DNA from: Thauera sp. 2A1
GTDB lineage: Bacteria > Pseudomonadota > Gammaproteobacteria > Burkholderiales > Rhodocyclaceae
Assembly (NCBI RefSeq): GCF_009469595.2
Contig: NZ_SSXV01000004.1
Coordinates: forward strand, 124,001-188,000
DNA: 64,000 nt
Direction: 5' to 3'
Within the stretch, counting starts at the first letter, position 1, and each line of letters starts with the position of its first letter. Position numbers and translations under genes: made by a program. Positions 51,944-60,290 of this stretch are shown here, piece after piece. The notes under the pieces are model-generated. The model was not told the origin of the DNA, searched no databases, and worked only from the letters and a program-made list of their open reading frames with translations.

Positions 51944-53197
51944 ATGCCCAAGATCCCTTCCCTGCATGCGGTGCTGCAAGGCTGGTTGCTCGACGGTCCG
52001 CTGGCTGCGTATGTGCCGGTCTACGTCGAACGGCTGGAGCGCGGTCGCTACGCATCCAGCACGAGCCGGCGATGGCTGAACGCCGTCGCGCACTTCGCAC
52101 ACTGGATGTCGCTGTGCCGGTTGCCGGTCGACAGGCTCGACGAGAGCCGCATCGATCAGTTTCTCCAGGATCACCTGCCGTACTGTGGTTGCAGAGCGCC
52201 AGTGATGCGCCATCCGCGCGAGGTACATGCGGCTTTGATGCCCCTGCTGGCCATCCTTCGCCAGCGCGGCGTGATCGCGGACTTGCCGACACCGTCGGGT
52301 CCGATCGCCGAAGAGCTGAGCCGCTACGACGCATACATGCTCGACACCCGTGGGCTGGCCAGCGGCACCCGCTCGGTCCGACTACGGATCATCGAGCGGC
52401 TGCTGGTGCACAAGTTCGCGGGCCATCCTCTGTATCTGCAAGAGCTGCAGCCGCAGGACATCCGCCGCTTCGTCGCCGAGCAGTTGGAGTTGCGCAACAC
52501 GATCAGCAACGCGGTGACCATCAACGCCGCCTTGCGTGGCTATCTGCGCTGGCGGGCTATGTGCGGTGATTCGGTGCAAGCCTTGCTGGGCGTGATCGCT
52601 TCACCTGCCAACTGGACGCATGCGTCGCTGCCACGCGCGCTTCAGTCTCGCGAGGTCGGCCGTGTCCTGAATTCGTTCACCCCGGCGCTGCGCTCGCCCA
52701 AGCGCGGCTATGCGATCGTCCGTCTGGCCCTCGATCTGGGCCTTCGCTGTATCGAGATCAACCGGCTACAACTGGACGACATCGATTGGCAGCACGGCAC
52801 GCTCACGCTGAGGCGGACGAAGTCTCGCCGCCAGGATGTGCTGCCACTGCCAGTCCCCACGGGCAAGGCGCTGGAGGCGTACCTGCGGCTTGAGCGTCCG
52901 CGCACCAGCAACCGATCCGTGTTCGTGCGTTGCTTGGCGCCACACGATGCACCGGTCAGCGTGGATGCCATCCATCGGGTGATCCGCGACGCCTTCAGCC
53001 GTGCCGGTATCCCGCATGGCCGGGCGCACGCCCTGCGCCACACCTTGGCCTGTCGCCTGGTCAACAGCGGCGGCTCGATCAAGGAAGTCGCCGACGTGCT
53101 GCGGCACCGCTCGCTGAACACTTCGCTCATCTACGCGAAGACCGATCGCGCTGGCTTGGCCGAAGTCGCCTTGCCCTGGCCAGGGAGCCCAGCATGA
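51944..53197 (+). CDS. ritA: Tyrosine recombinase RitA
   Basis: A 417-residue tyrosine recombinase, complete. The N-terminal about 190 residues are the core-binding region; the catalytic domain holds the first Arg in 'LGLRCIEINRLQ', the His-x-x-Arg box in 'HALRHTLACRLV', then 'LRHRSLNTSLIYAK' with the nucleophile Tyr. AGGAG precedes the ATG at good spacing. It overlaps ritB by four bases (ATGA). It would act together with RitB and RitC in moving the RIT element, but both partners are broken here. Confidence 0.85.
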   Translation: MPKIPSLHAVLQGWLLDGPLAAYVPVYVERLERGRYASSTSRRWLNAVAHFAHWMSLCRLPVDRLDESRIDQFLQDHLPYCGCRAPVMRHPREVHAALMPLLAILRQRGVIADLPTPSGPIAEELSRYDAYMLDTRGLASGTRSVRLRIIERLLVHKFAGHPLYLQELQPQDIRRFVAEQLELRNTISNAVTINAALRGYLRWRAMCGDSVQALLGVIASPANWTHASLPRALQSREVGRVLNSFTPALRSPKRGYAIVRLALDLGLRCIEINRLQLDDIDWQHGTLTLRRTKSRRQDVLPLPVPTGKALEAYLRLERPRTSNRSVFVRCLAPHDAPVSVDAIHRVIRDAFSRAGIPHGRAHALRHTLACRLVNSGGSIKEVADVLRHRSLNTSLIYAKTDRAGLAEVALPWPGSPA

Positions 53198-53309
53198 GCG
53201 CCCACCTATCCCTTCCCGAGCGGATCGAGACGTATCTGGCCGAGCGCCGTCGCCTCGGGTTCGAACTTCAGCACATGGGTCAGGCGCTCGTCCGGTTCGC
53301 ACGCTATGT
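53194..53309 (+). pseudogene. ritB: ritB fragment, first 38 codons
   Basis: The frame starts in ATGA overlap with ritA and reads like the core-binding start of a RitB recombinase ('LPERIETYLAERRRLGFEL'). After 38 codons and two bases it runs into the left end of the IS21-family element at 53310, where it soon meets a stop. The remaining about 280 codons usual for RitB are absent downstream of the IS. Confidence 0.8.
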
Positions 53310-53413
53310 TGTTGGCGCCGGCCGAAAACTGACCATCTGACGGGGTGAATTCCGGCTGAAGACTGACCAGGGTGTTTAACCTCTCTGCCTCATTTTGAGG
53401 CAGAGGACATGAG

Positions 53414-54919
53414 GTGATCACCATGGAACTGTTGGGGAAGGTCAGACGGATGCATTACCGGGACGGGCTGTCCCGTTCGGAGATTGCGCGGCGCACGGGG
53501 CTGTCGCGCAACACGGTGAAGAAGTGGCTGACGGCCCCTGAGGCCGTTGAGCCGCGTTATCGGCGCGTGCAAGCACCGGGCAAGTTGGACCCCTTCCACG
53601 GTGCGCTGTTGCAGGCGCTGGAAGCCGATGCGCGGCGCCCGAAGCGCGACCGGCGTACGGCGAAGGCGCTTTACGCGGAACTGAAATCGCAGGGCTATGC
53701 CGGCGGTTACACGGTCCTGACCGATTTCATCCGCCACTGGCGTGTGCAGGCGGGCGCGAACGCGCCGACGCGCGCCTTTGTGCCGCTGAGGTTCGAGCTG
53801 GGCGAAGCGTTCCAGTTCGACTGGAGCGAAGAGCGGCTGGTGATCGGCGGGGTCTGGCGGAAGCTTCTGGTGGCGCACCTGAAGTTGTGTGCGAGCCGAG
53901 CCTTCGTGCTGATCGCCTACCCGAGCCAAAGTCACGAGATGCTGTTCGACGCCCACACACGCAGTTTCCAGGCGCTGGGCGGGATTCCCCGGCGCGGCAT
54001 CTACGACAACATGAAGACGGCGGTCGACAAGGTCAAGAAGGGTAAGGGCCGGGTGGTCAATGCACGCTTCTCGGCGCTGTGCTCGCACTACCTGTTCGAT
54101 CCGGACTTCTGCAACGTCGCCTCGGGATGGGAGAAAGGTGTCGTCGAGAAGAACGTGCAGGACAGCCGGCGGCGGATCTGGCTGGAGGCCGGCACGTTGC
54201 GCTTTGGCAGCTTTGCTGAGCTGAACGCCTGGCTGCTGGCCCGTTGCCAGGCCCTGTGGCAGGAAGTGCGTCATCCCGAGTACGCGTTGTCGGTGGCCGA
54301 GATGCTCGAACACGAGCAACCGCACCTGATGCCGATGGTGTCTGCATTCGATGGGTATGTCGAAGAGCCGGGCCGCGTGTCGAGCACCTGTCTGGTGACG
54401 GCCGCCCGCAACCACTACTCGGTGCCGTGCGAGCTGGCGGGCAAGCTGATCAGCAAGCGGTTCTATCCGGAGCGCATCGAGATCGTGTTCGACGAGGTCG
54501 TGATGGCAAGTCACCCGCGCCTGTTCGAGCGGGGGCAAACCCGCTACGACTGGCGCCACTACCTGCCGCTGGTGGAGCGCAAGCCCGGGGTGTTGAGGAA
54601 CGGGGCGCCGTTTGCCGAGATGCCCGAGCCGCTGGTGCGGCTGCAACGCCTGCTGCTGCGGCGCGAAGGCGGTGACCGGGTGATGAGCCAGATGCTCGCG
54701 GTGGTGCCCAAGGCCGGGCTCGACACGGTGCTCGTCGCCGTCGAGTTGGTGCTCGAATCGGGCGTGGTCAGTGTGGAGCATGTGCTCAATGTCATCGCCC
54801 GGCTCAACCAGGCGCCGTTGCCCGAATCGGTGCCGACCACGCTGCAGGTCAAGGAGGCGCCGGTGGCCGACACCGGTCGCTACGACCGCCTGCGTACCCA
54901 GGAGGCTGATCATGCGTGA
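53414..54919 (+). CDS. istA: IS21-family transposase IstA
   Basis: A 501-residue transposase. An HTH lies at the N terminus ('[20 protein letters not shown]'), and the DDE integrase core begins at about 125 ('[14 protein letters not shown]' with Asp, '[12 protein letters not shown]' with the second Asp, Glu in '[12 protein letters not shown]'). The C-terminal part is the Mu-type extension. I chose the GTG at 53414 by similarity to the usual 'MITMELLGK' start; ATG at 53423 is possible. It overlaps istB by eight bases. Confidence 0.9.
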   Translation: MITMELLGKVRRMHYRDGLSRSEIARRTGLSRNTVKKWLTAPEAVEPRYRRVQAPGKLDPFHGALLQALEADARRPKRDRRTAKALYAELKSQGYAGGYTVLTDFIRHWRVQAGANAPTRAFVPLRFELGEAFQFDWSEERLVIGGVWRKLLVAHLKLCASRAFVLIAYPSQSHEMLFDAHTRSFQALGGIPRRGIYDNMKTAVDKVKKGKGRVVNARFSALCSHYLFDPDFCNVASGWEKGVVEKNVQDSRRRIWLEAGTLRFGSFAELNAWLLARCQALWQEVRHPEYALSVAEMLEHEQPHLMPMVSAFDGYVEEPGRVSSTCLVTAARNHYSVPCELAGKLISKRFYPERIEIVFDEVVMASHPRLFERGQTRYDWRHYLPLVERKPGVLRNGAPFAEMPEPLVRLQRLLLRREGGDRVMSQMLAVVPKAGLDTVLVAVELVLESGVVSVEHVLNVIARLNQAPLPESVPTTLQVKEAPVADTGRYDRLRTQEADHA

Positions 54920-55721
54920 GCTCGGCGCCGAACTGAAAGCCTTGCGTCTATATGGCATGGCCAGCACCTGGGCCGAGTTGAGCGCCAATGGCGGTGACGT
55001 CGGGCTCCAGAGCGCGCGCTGGCTCATCGAGCGCTTGTTGGAGGCCGAATCCACCGACCGCGCCATGCGCTCGGTCCGCTACCAGATGTCGGCCGCCCGC
55101 TTCCCCGTTCATCGGGATCTGGCGGGTTTCGACTTCGGGCAGTCGTGCGTTGAGCGCAAGCTCATCACAGCACTGGCCGATCTGTCGTTTACCGACCAGG
55201 CGCACAACGTCGTCTTCATCGGCGGGCCGGGCACGGGCAAGACCCATCTGGCAACGGCGCTGGGCGTCTCAGGGATTACGCGTCATGGCCGGCGAGTGCG
55301 CTTTTACTCGACAGTCGATCTGGTCAATGCGCTCGAACAGGAGAAGGCCGCTGGCAAAGCCGGGCGGCTTGCGCTGTCGCTGCGCAGCATGGACCTGGTC
55401 ATCCTCGATGAGCTGGGCTATCTCCCCTTCAGCCAAGCCGGCGGCGCCTTGCTCTTCCACCTGCTCTCCAAGCTCTACGAACACACCAGCGTGATGATCA
55501 CGACCAATCTGACCTTCGGGGAATGGGCCAGCGTGTTCGGCGACGCCAAGATGACGACGGCGCTGCTGGACCGGCTGACGCATCACTGCCACATCGTGGA
55601 GACCGGTAACGAGTCGTGGCGCTTCCAGCACAGCAGCGCGGCCGCCAAGTCCCGCATCCAGTCGAGGGAGAAGAGCAAGCGGGTTTCAGCGTCTGATAGC
55701 GACGAGGCTGACCCGTTCTGA
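54912..55721 (+). CDS. istB: IS21-family helper ATPase IstB
   Basis: A 269-residue DnaA/DnaC-like AAA+ protein with Walker A 'GGPGTGKTH' at about residue 103 and Walker B '[12 protein letters not shown]' further on. IstB binds ATP and directs the IstA transposase to target DNA. It is complete and overlaps istA, the normal IS21 arrangement. The C-terminal tail is Arg/Lys/Ser-rich. Confidence 0.92.
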   Translation: MRELGAELKALRLYGMASTWAELSANGGDVGLQSARWLIERLLEAESTDRAMRSVRYQMSAARFPVHRDLAGFDFGQSCVERKLITALADLSFTDQAHNVVFIGGPGTGKTHLATALGVSGITRHGRRVRFYSTVDLVNALEQEKAAGKAGRLALSLRSMDLVILDELGYLPFSQAGGALLFHLLSKLYEHTSVMITTNLTFGEWASVFGDAKMTTALLDRLTHHCHIVETGNESWRFQHSSAAAKSRIQSREKSKRVSASDSDEADPF

Positions 55722-55727
55722 GCCGGC

Positions 55728-55782
55728 GCGACGCGGGGGAATCTGCTTCGGGCTACGCCCTTCGCAGATTCCCCCGCGTCGC
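55728..55782 (+). terminator. Long perfect hairpin after istB
   Basis: A 19-base-pair perfect stem (55728-55746 with 55764-55782) and a 17-base loop that contains GGGC-TAC-GCCC begin 6 bases beyond istB. There is no T tract, so it may block read-through or act in another way at the IS end. Confidence 0.5.
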
Positions 55783-55931
55783 CTCTCCCTCGCTCGACAG
55801 CAAGCACACAGGAGGGCAAACAGGACCGCGAATCCGATACACTTATCCACAGCTGCAGCAATGACGAGCAGCTATCGCCCCTGGTCAAAATTCAACCGGT
55901 ACACCTGATCAATATTGGACCGGCGCCGACA

Positions 55932-56682
55932 GAACGCTCGACTCGCGGCGTTGCGGGCGTTCCTGAAATTTGCCGGTCGGCGCGACGTGAGCGCGCTGCA
56001 TGCCGTCGAGAAGTCGCTGGGCGTGCCGATGAAGCGCTTCGAGCGGCCGATGCTGGGCTTCCTGTCGCGTGAGGAAATGCTGGCGATCATCAGCGAGCCG
56101 GACGACTCGTGGACGAGCCAGCGCGACCATCTGCTGCTCAGGATGCTCTACAACACCGGCGCCCGGGTCTCCGAGATCATCGGTGTGACGCTGGCCGACG
56201 TGGTGCTCGATGGTGCCGCCTGTGTGCACCTGCACGGCAAGGGGCGCAAGCAACGCACGGTGCCGTTGTGGCGCTCGACGGTGCGGCAGATCAGGGCGTG
56301 GCTGCGGCTCAATCCGCAGTTGCAACCGACATCGGCGCTGTTGCCCAACCGCGATGACCAGGCGATGACGCGTGGGAACGTCACTCAGCGCCTCGCCCTC
56401 GCCGTCAAGGCCGCGACCGCAGCGCAGCCGCAGCTTGCCACGCGCCGCATCTCCCCGCACATCATCCGCCACACGACGGCCATGCACCTCTTGCAGGCCG
56501 GCGTGGACATCAGCGTCATCGCGCTGTGGCTGGGACACGAGAGCCCGACGACAACTCACCAATACGTCGAGGCTGACCTGGCGATGAAGGAGCAGGCACT
56601 GGGGAGACTGCAGGAACCAGACGCCGCGATCCGGCGCTACAAGGCGCCTGACTCGCTGGTCGAGTTCCTCAAGACCCTGTAG
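55932..56682 (+). pseudogene. ritC: ritC fragment, N-terminus missing
   Basis: From the right IS end the frame continues as 'NARLAALRAFLKFAGRRDV', the end of a core-binding domain, then a complete catalytic domain: Arg in 'YNTGARVSEI', 'SPHIIRHTTAMHL', 'LGHESPTTTHQYVEAD' with Tyr. Length and sequence fit the C-terminal three quarters of a RitC recombinase, and about 90 N-terminal codons are missing. Without its start it is probably not expressed unless from the IS. Confidence 0.8.
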
Positions 56683-56748
56683 TTATGTGCAGGCCGCAGG
56701 CATCGCGCAGCACCGCTGCGCTCGCGCGATGACGCGGCCCGCACCGAA

Positions 56749-56781
56749 ACTGTTCATAACTGGGATCTGCGCATAATGGCC
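56749..56781 (-). repeat. RIT right terminal inverted repeat
   Basis: Reverse complement of the left terminal repeat with one mismatch (32 of 33). It lies 66 bases beyond the ritC remnant. Confidence 0.9.
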
Positions 56782-56809
56782 GTTATGAACAGCTATCCAT
56801 AACGGCCAT
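56776..56809. repeat. Perfect stem-loop at the RIT right end
   Basis: ATGGCCGTTATG (56776-56787) and CATAACGGCCAT (56798-56809) form a 12-base-pair stem with a 10-base loop. The first arm overlaps the end of the RIT repeat, so it may be the remains of the palindromic target. Confidence 0.7.
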
Positions 56810-57094
56810 GTCCTGCCGGTGGCGATTTTTCCCCAAAGCCGACCTTGAGTGGACGGCGCACCCGTAAGCCGCCATTCGCCTGGCTACTCGATTTTTCGCA
56901 GGCAAGGGGCAGCCTTCCGAGCGCTGCAAACGTTGGCCATCGCCTACCCGAGCTCTCGGTCTAGCCATCAAGAGACGTAGCCGTATGGAAGAATGCGGTA
57001 GCGAGAATGACATAAAGCCGACCCTGAACCCGACGTCCGGAGCGTTCAGACTAACCACCACAAAAGTCAGTTCTGCAATACGGTAGTAAGAGCT

Positions 57095-57242
57095 TTACCC
57101 GGCCGAATCTCGCTCGGAGTAGCCGGCCTCGCTCTGGCGGCGTATCACCAGCACGAACACCGTATGAATCCTGGGGACATAGCGATACAAGATCAAATAT
57201 CCATGCGAACGACGGCCGATCACCAGTTCGCGTTCGCCAGAA
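57095..57242 (-). pseudogene. ParE/RelE-type toxin, C-terminal fragment
   Basis: A stretch of about 45 codons reads 'ELVIGRRSHGYLILYRYV' and 'TVFVLVIRRQSEAGY', the last two strands of a RelE/ParE toxin, and ends in a stop. Upstream the frame is closed, and no antitoxin gene is near. It is a remnant of a toxin-antitoxin pair. Confidence 0.5.
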
Positions 57243-57248
57243 CTTCAA

Positions 57249-57321
57249 CGGGGGCGATGATCCAGTGCAACAGCCGCGCGAGCAGGTGATATGACGGTAT
57301 CTGTCTGGTCACGTCGGTCAC
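57249..57321 (-). pseudogene. Possible cytochrome b561-type N-terminal fragment
   Basis: About 24 codons read 'PSYHLLARLLHWIIAP', the start pattern of a membrane b-type cytochrome with the haem His before Trp. The frame then runs directly into the out-of-frame ParE remnant, so the two fragments were joined by recombination. The identification rests on a short motif. Confidence 0.35.
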
Positions 57322-57398
57322 AGGACAAAGGGCTCGTGAAAGGAGGAGATGTCTGCGTTGAAGCGGATGTTCCTGAAGGTGACTTGTTAGCGCATCTT

Positions 57399-58367
57399 TT
57401 ACTCCGGTTGTGTTTGCTTCACCGGCCGTCTGTGCAGCAGGTAAACCAGCGCAAGCATGGCGATGACCATGAAACTGAAGGAGATGATCGAGTGGGGCGC
57501 CAGGCTGGGGATGCCGGTCAGCAACATGCCGTCGTTGCCGCCAGGGACCATTGCGGCCGCGCCGCCCATTAGCGTGCCCCCCAGGATGCTGCCGATCAAC
57601 GGCCGCGAGCGCGGCCACTGCAACCGGAAACTACCGTCGCTGAGCGCCGCGACAACCCCGCCGACGATCTGTGCCAGGGTGCATGAGGCGGCCAACAGCG
57701 TAAGCCCCGACACCCTGGCATCCAGCGCAGCTCGGGTGGCCCCGGTCACCACGCTGGTGTAGTCCCAGCCGGCCACCGCGGCGTACAGCATGCCGCCTCC
57801 AATCCCGGCCACCAACACCATCGCGACCGCCGTCTTGGAGCGCGCCCGCAGCCGCTCAATCAGCGCGGGACGCACCAGTATTGCCAGAGCGAACAGCCCC
57901 AGTGGGGTTAGCCACAGGGCGGCCACGACACCGGGGCCGACCAGGGCGGAAGTCCGGTCCAGAGCGGGCGCCACCAGACCCGGCAGCTGATCCACCAGGA
58001 TCACCCCAAGGGATATGCCGGCCAGGGTCCCCAGGTAGGTCAGGTTGCCGCTCACCAGCTGGACGAAGGTGCCGAAAATACAGCCCCGGTTCAGATGGGC
58101 GCCCAGACCCATCACTAAGCCGCCCAGCAGCGCGGTGAGCCATAGGCCGTGGCTGTCCGACAGGGCAAATAGCCTAGGAAACAGCCAGTTCAGGGGCACC
58201 ACCACCAATGCCGCCCAGGCGATGGCGCCGACAAACACCAGCAGACGGCCCGGATCGCGGTGCTGGACGATGTCTTCCGCCGCCGCATAGGTGCACAGAC
58301 CAGCCCGCTTAAAAGCGAAACCGACAGCAAAGGCGACGGCGATGGCGATGGCGCTCAAGGCAAACAA
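57399..58367 (-). CDS. YeeE/YedE family transporter (thiosulfate/sulfur-compound)
   Basis: A 322-residue membrane protein with about nine hydrophobic segments. The family's conserved cysteines are present in 'FKRAGLCTYAAAED' and 'HLNRGCIFGTFVQL', each in the Gly-rich membrane loops used for sulfur-compound passage in YeeE. Substrate could be thiosulfate or another sulfur anion; the sequence does not decide. The gene is separated by 358 bases from the MOSC gene. With the nearby thiol and methionine-repair genes it fits a sulfur/redox theme. Confidence 0.85.
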   Translation of the reverse strand: MFALSAIAIAVAFAVGFAFKRAGLCTYAAAEDIVQHRDPGRLLVFVGAIAWAALVVVPLNWLFPRLFALSDSHGLWLTALLGGLVMGLGAHLNRGCIFGTFVQLVSGNLTYLGTLAGISLGVILVDQLPGLVAPALDRTSALVGPGVVAALWLTPLGLFALAILVRPALIERLRARSKTAVAMVLVAGIGGGMLYAAVAGWDYTSVVTGATRAALDARVSGLTLLAASCTLAQIVGGVVAALSDGSFRLQWPRSRPLIGSILGGTLMGGAAAMVPGGNDGMLLTGIPSLAPHSIISFSFMVIAMLALVYLLHRRPVKQTQPE

Positions 58368-58725
58368 AACACGGTCCTCCTCACTGTCAATGGGGTGACA
58401 GACGACTCAGTCGACGATCCGCCCCCCTTTCCAGAAGGCAAGGAAACCGCGGATCTCCGCTCAACGTTTGACTCCTTCGGCGCCAAGGACGTCCGTATGC
58501 AGTTTGAGCGGTTCGGCTACTTCGTGAGCGACCGGCACGAGCACCGCGCAAGGACCGCAGTGTTCAACCACGTGGTCACCCTGCGAGACACGAAATTGCG
58601 TTGAGGATCTGTGCAGTCGCGGTGCTCGCGGAAAGCCGCGACCGCCGCGAAATGAGGCGCCTGCTCGGCCCGGAGCAGCGCTGGCACAGGGATAGTGATG
58701 GTCTTGATTGGCTGAGACAGGCATG
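58368..58725. other. Spacer with a GlnRS-like fragment
   Basis: No intact gene. The plus strand holds a C-terminal glutaminyl-tRNA synthetase-like fragment (58470-58604). The rest shows nothing I can identify. Confidence 0.5.
58470..58604 (+). pseudogene. Glutaminyl-tRNA synthetase C-terminal fragment
   Basis: About 44 codons read 'VRMQFERFGYFVSD' and 'AVFNHVVTLRDT', which match the closing motifs of bacterial GlnRS ('FERxGYF', 'VFNxxVxLRDT') and end at a normal stop. No other part of the enzyme precedes it. It looks like a piece of a glnS gene cut by an earlier integration or deletion. Confidence 0.5.
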
Positions 58726-59247
58726 TCATCCACCCAGTGCCTGCAACAGATCGCCCAGACGCAATAGCCCTCCCTTCACGACACGCGCGTACACGCCGCC
58801 GTGACCGCGCATCGCGTTGTACCCGCCCGGGCCGAGCACGTCTTCCATGCGCGAACACGGCTCGCACGGGCCGCTCACTTCGATGACCGCCGTTGGTCCG
58901 ATCCGCCACAACCGCGGTTGATCGGCAAATGGCGACCGCAGGCCCAGCAGGTTGAGGCCCGAGACGACAAGATTTCGCCGCAACAACACGGGATCGATCC
59001 GCTCGCCCCCCGTCCAGCGCGCCAGCAGCGGCAAGTGCTCGGCCTGGATCAGCGTCAGAGTGCGCGCCTGCCCGCTGGCGCCCAGGGCGGCGCGCGCGGC
59101 GTGCCGGTCGCCCAGCAGCCCCCGCCCCTCGACCAACTCTGCCTCGTCCACGGCGACCGCAGCCACTCCGCGTGCCGGACGCAGCACGATGGCCTCGATG
59201 CGGCCGGGCTGGGGCTCGGCCGCTATCAATTCGCGCAGACTTCTCAT
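58726..59247 (-). CDS. MOSC domain protein
   Basis: A 173-residue protein with the MOSC fold of molybdenum-cofactor sulfurase-like proteins: 'GRGLLGDRHAAR' near the start, 'LLRRNLVVSGLNLLGLR', and the conserved Cys in 'SGPCEPCSRMEDVL'. Such proteins bind or carry sulfur and detoxify N-hydroxylated compounds. The start is uncertain: ATG at 59247 or GTG at 59262, neither with a good ribosome site. It follows the thioredoxin gene by 19 bases. Confidence 0.8.
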   Translation of the reverse strand: MRSLRELIAAEPQPGRIEAIVLRPARGVAAVAVDEAELVEGRGLLGDRHAARAALGASGQARTLTLIQAEHLPLLARWTGGERIDPVLLRRNLVVSGLNLLGLRSPFADQPRLWRIGPTAVIEVSGPCEPCSRMEDVLGPGGYNAMRGHGGVYARVVKGGLLRLGDLLQALGG

Positions 59248-59266
59248 CAACGTGCGCCGCACCGGT

Positions 59267-59803
59267 TCAAGCGAGCGGCCCCTCCCCACTGGCTGAATCC
59301 ACCCCCGGCGCCGCTGCCACCTGCCGCACGAGGCCGTCGGCGTCAACGTGGAAGTCGTTGAACACTACCCGATCCTGCGGGTCGATCACGATGAACCATG
59401 GCGTGCCGCCAGTGCGGTAGCGCATCAGAATATCCGACCTCAGGCCGGTAGCGGCATCGCCGGGGTCATGCGCGAAGGGAATGGCCAGGCGATGCTCGGC
59501 CTGAAAACCGAGCATCGCGTCGTAGGTGTTGACCTCGAAGCCTTCGAACACGGTTTGCACGGCCAGCAACGCGACGCTGTCTTGTCCGGCCAGGCCCTGC
59601 ACCAGCGCCCGCATCGTCGGCGCGCCGTGCGAGTGGCAACCCGGACACCAACTCTGAAAGCAGAACAGAATTTTCCATCGTCCGCTCAGATCGGACAGGG
59701 TCAGCGGCGCACGCGGCCGTCCCTGGGCATCCACCCAGCGCTGCGCCGACCAGGCCGGGGCGAGTTGCCCCGCGATCCCGAACTTGCGCACAGGCCGCTT
59801 CAT
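59267..59803 (-). CDS. TlpA-like thioredoxin-fold protein
   Basis: A 178-residue redoxin. The active-site pair lies in 'FQSWCPGCHSHG' (about residue 53), the cis-Pro in 'YRTGGTPWFIVIDP'. No signal peptide is seen, so it may act in the cytoplasm. It overlaps msrB by four bases, which suggests it re-reduces MsrB or supports it. The C-terminal tail is acidic and Ala/Gly-rich. Confidence 0.8.
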   Translation of the reverse strand: MKRPVRKFGIAGQLAPAWSAQRWVDAQGRPRAPLTLSDLSGRWKILFCFQSWCPGCHSHGAPTMRALVQGLAGQDSVALLAVQTVFEGFEVNTYDAMLGFQAEHRLAIPFAHDPGDAATGLRSDILMRYRTGGTPWFIVIDPQDRVVFNDFHVDADGLVRQVAAAPGVDSASGEGPLA

Positions 59804-60243
59804 TTCTCCTTCTCCAGCGCGACCGCATTGATGCAGTACCGTAACCGGCTGGGCGGTGGTCCGTCCGGAAACACGTGACCCAAATGCGCGGCACAGACGT
59901 TGCAGCGGGTCTCGATGCGCTGCATGCCATGACTGCCGTCGGAGAAATAGGCAACGACATTATCGCTCAGCGGCTGCGTGAACGAGGGCCAGCCGCTGCC
60001 CGATTGGAACTTGTTCGCAGCGTCAAACAACTCCGTGCCGCAGCATACGCAGCGGTAGCGTCCGGGCTCGAACAGGCTGCACATGGCTGAGCTGAAGGCA
60101 CGCTCGGTGCCGGCTAGGCGAGTGACGCGGAACTGTTCGGCCGTGAGTTGTTTGCGCCACTCGTCGGGTGTCTTCTCGATGCGCCGGTCGGGCGCGGGAT
60201 TGCCCAGCTGGGCGCGTGAAATAACGTCAGTCCAATGGTGCAT
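59800..60243 (-). CDS. msrB: Peptide methionine-R-sulfoxide reductase MsrB
   Basis: A 147-residue MsrB. Two zinc-binding CxxC pairs are present ('CVCCG' and 'CNVCA'), the family stretch 'FQSGSGWPSF' is intact, and the catalytic Cys is in 'RYCINAVAL'. It reduces Met-R-sulfoxide in proteins. I chose the ATG at 60243 with GGAGAG upstream; the longer frame is a shadow of the ZIP gene. The gene is in an operon with zip, tlpA-like and MOSC genes, and MsrA is encoded 3 kb away. Confidence 0.93.
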   Translation of the reverse strand: MHHWTDVISRAQLGNPAPDRRIEKTPDEWRKQLTAEQFRVTRLAGTERAFSSAMCSLFEPGRYRCVCCGTELFDAANKFQSGSGWPSFTQPLSDNVVAYFSDGSHGMQRIETRCNVCAAHLGHVFPDGPPPSRLRYCINAVALEKEK

Positions 60244-60290
60244 GTCGATCTCTCCAAAAAAAACCACTCGCCGGATGCAATGCGTCACCC

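Larger units (their letters stand above)
53310..55931 (+). mobile_element. IS21-family insertion sequence
   Basis: 2,622 bases with imperfect terminal inverted repeats: left end TGTTGGCGCCGGCC, right end reverse-complement TGTCGGCGCCGGTCC. Both ends have inner copies of a 'TGACCA' or 'TGATCA' type motif, as in IS21 multiple terminal repeats. It carries istA and istB in overlap. The flanking bases (ATGT on the left, GAAC on the right) do not form a target duplication, which fits a later deletion or recombination at one side. Confidence 0.88.
51785..56781. mobile_element. RIT element (recombinases in trio), disrupted
   Basis: Three tyrosine recombinase genes in tandem, the first two overlapping by four bases, are bounded by inverted repeats of 33 bases (51785-51817 and 56749-56781, one mismatch). 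This is the build of RIT elements. The second and third genes are broken by an IS21-family insertion with associated deletion, so the element should no longer move by itself. The recognisable order ritA, ritB, ritC is in one direction. Confidence 0.85.
56683..57398. other. Scar region without intact genes
   Basis: It holds the right RIT repeat, a 12-base-pair stem-loop (56776-56809), a region of about 230 bases without recognisable content (56810-57060) and two abutting gene fragments (57095-57321). The small frames seen here do not look coding. Confidence 0.6.

Noticed and set aside
56783..57061. A 92-codon minus-strand frame
   Set aside because: It starts in the flank of the RIT element, is Arg/Ser-rich, and has no ribosome site or recognisable motif.
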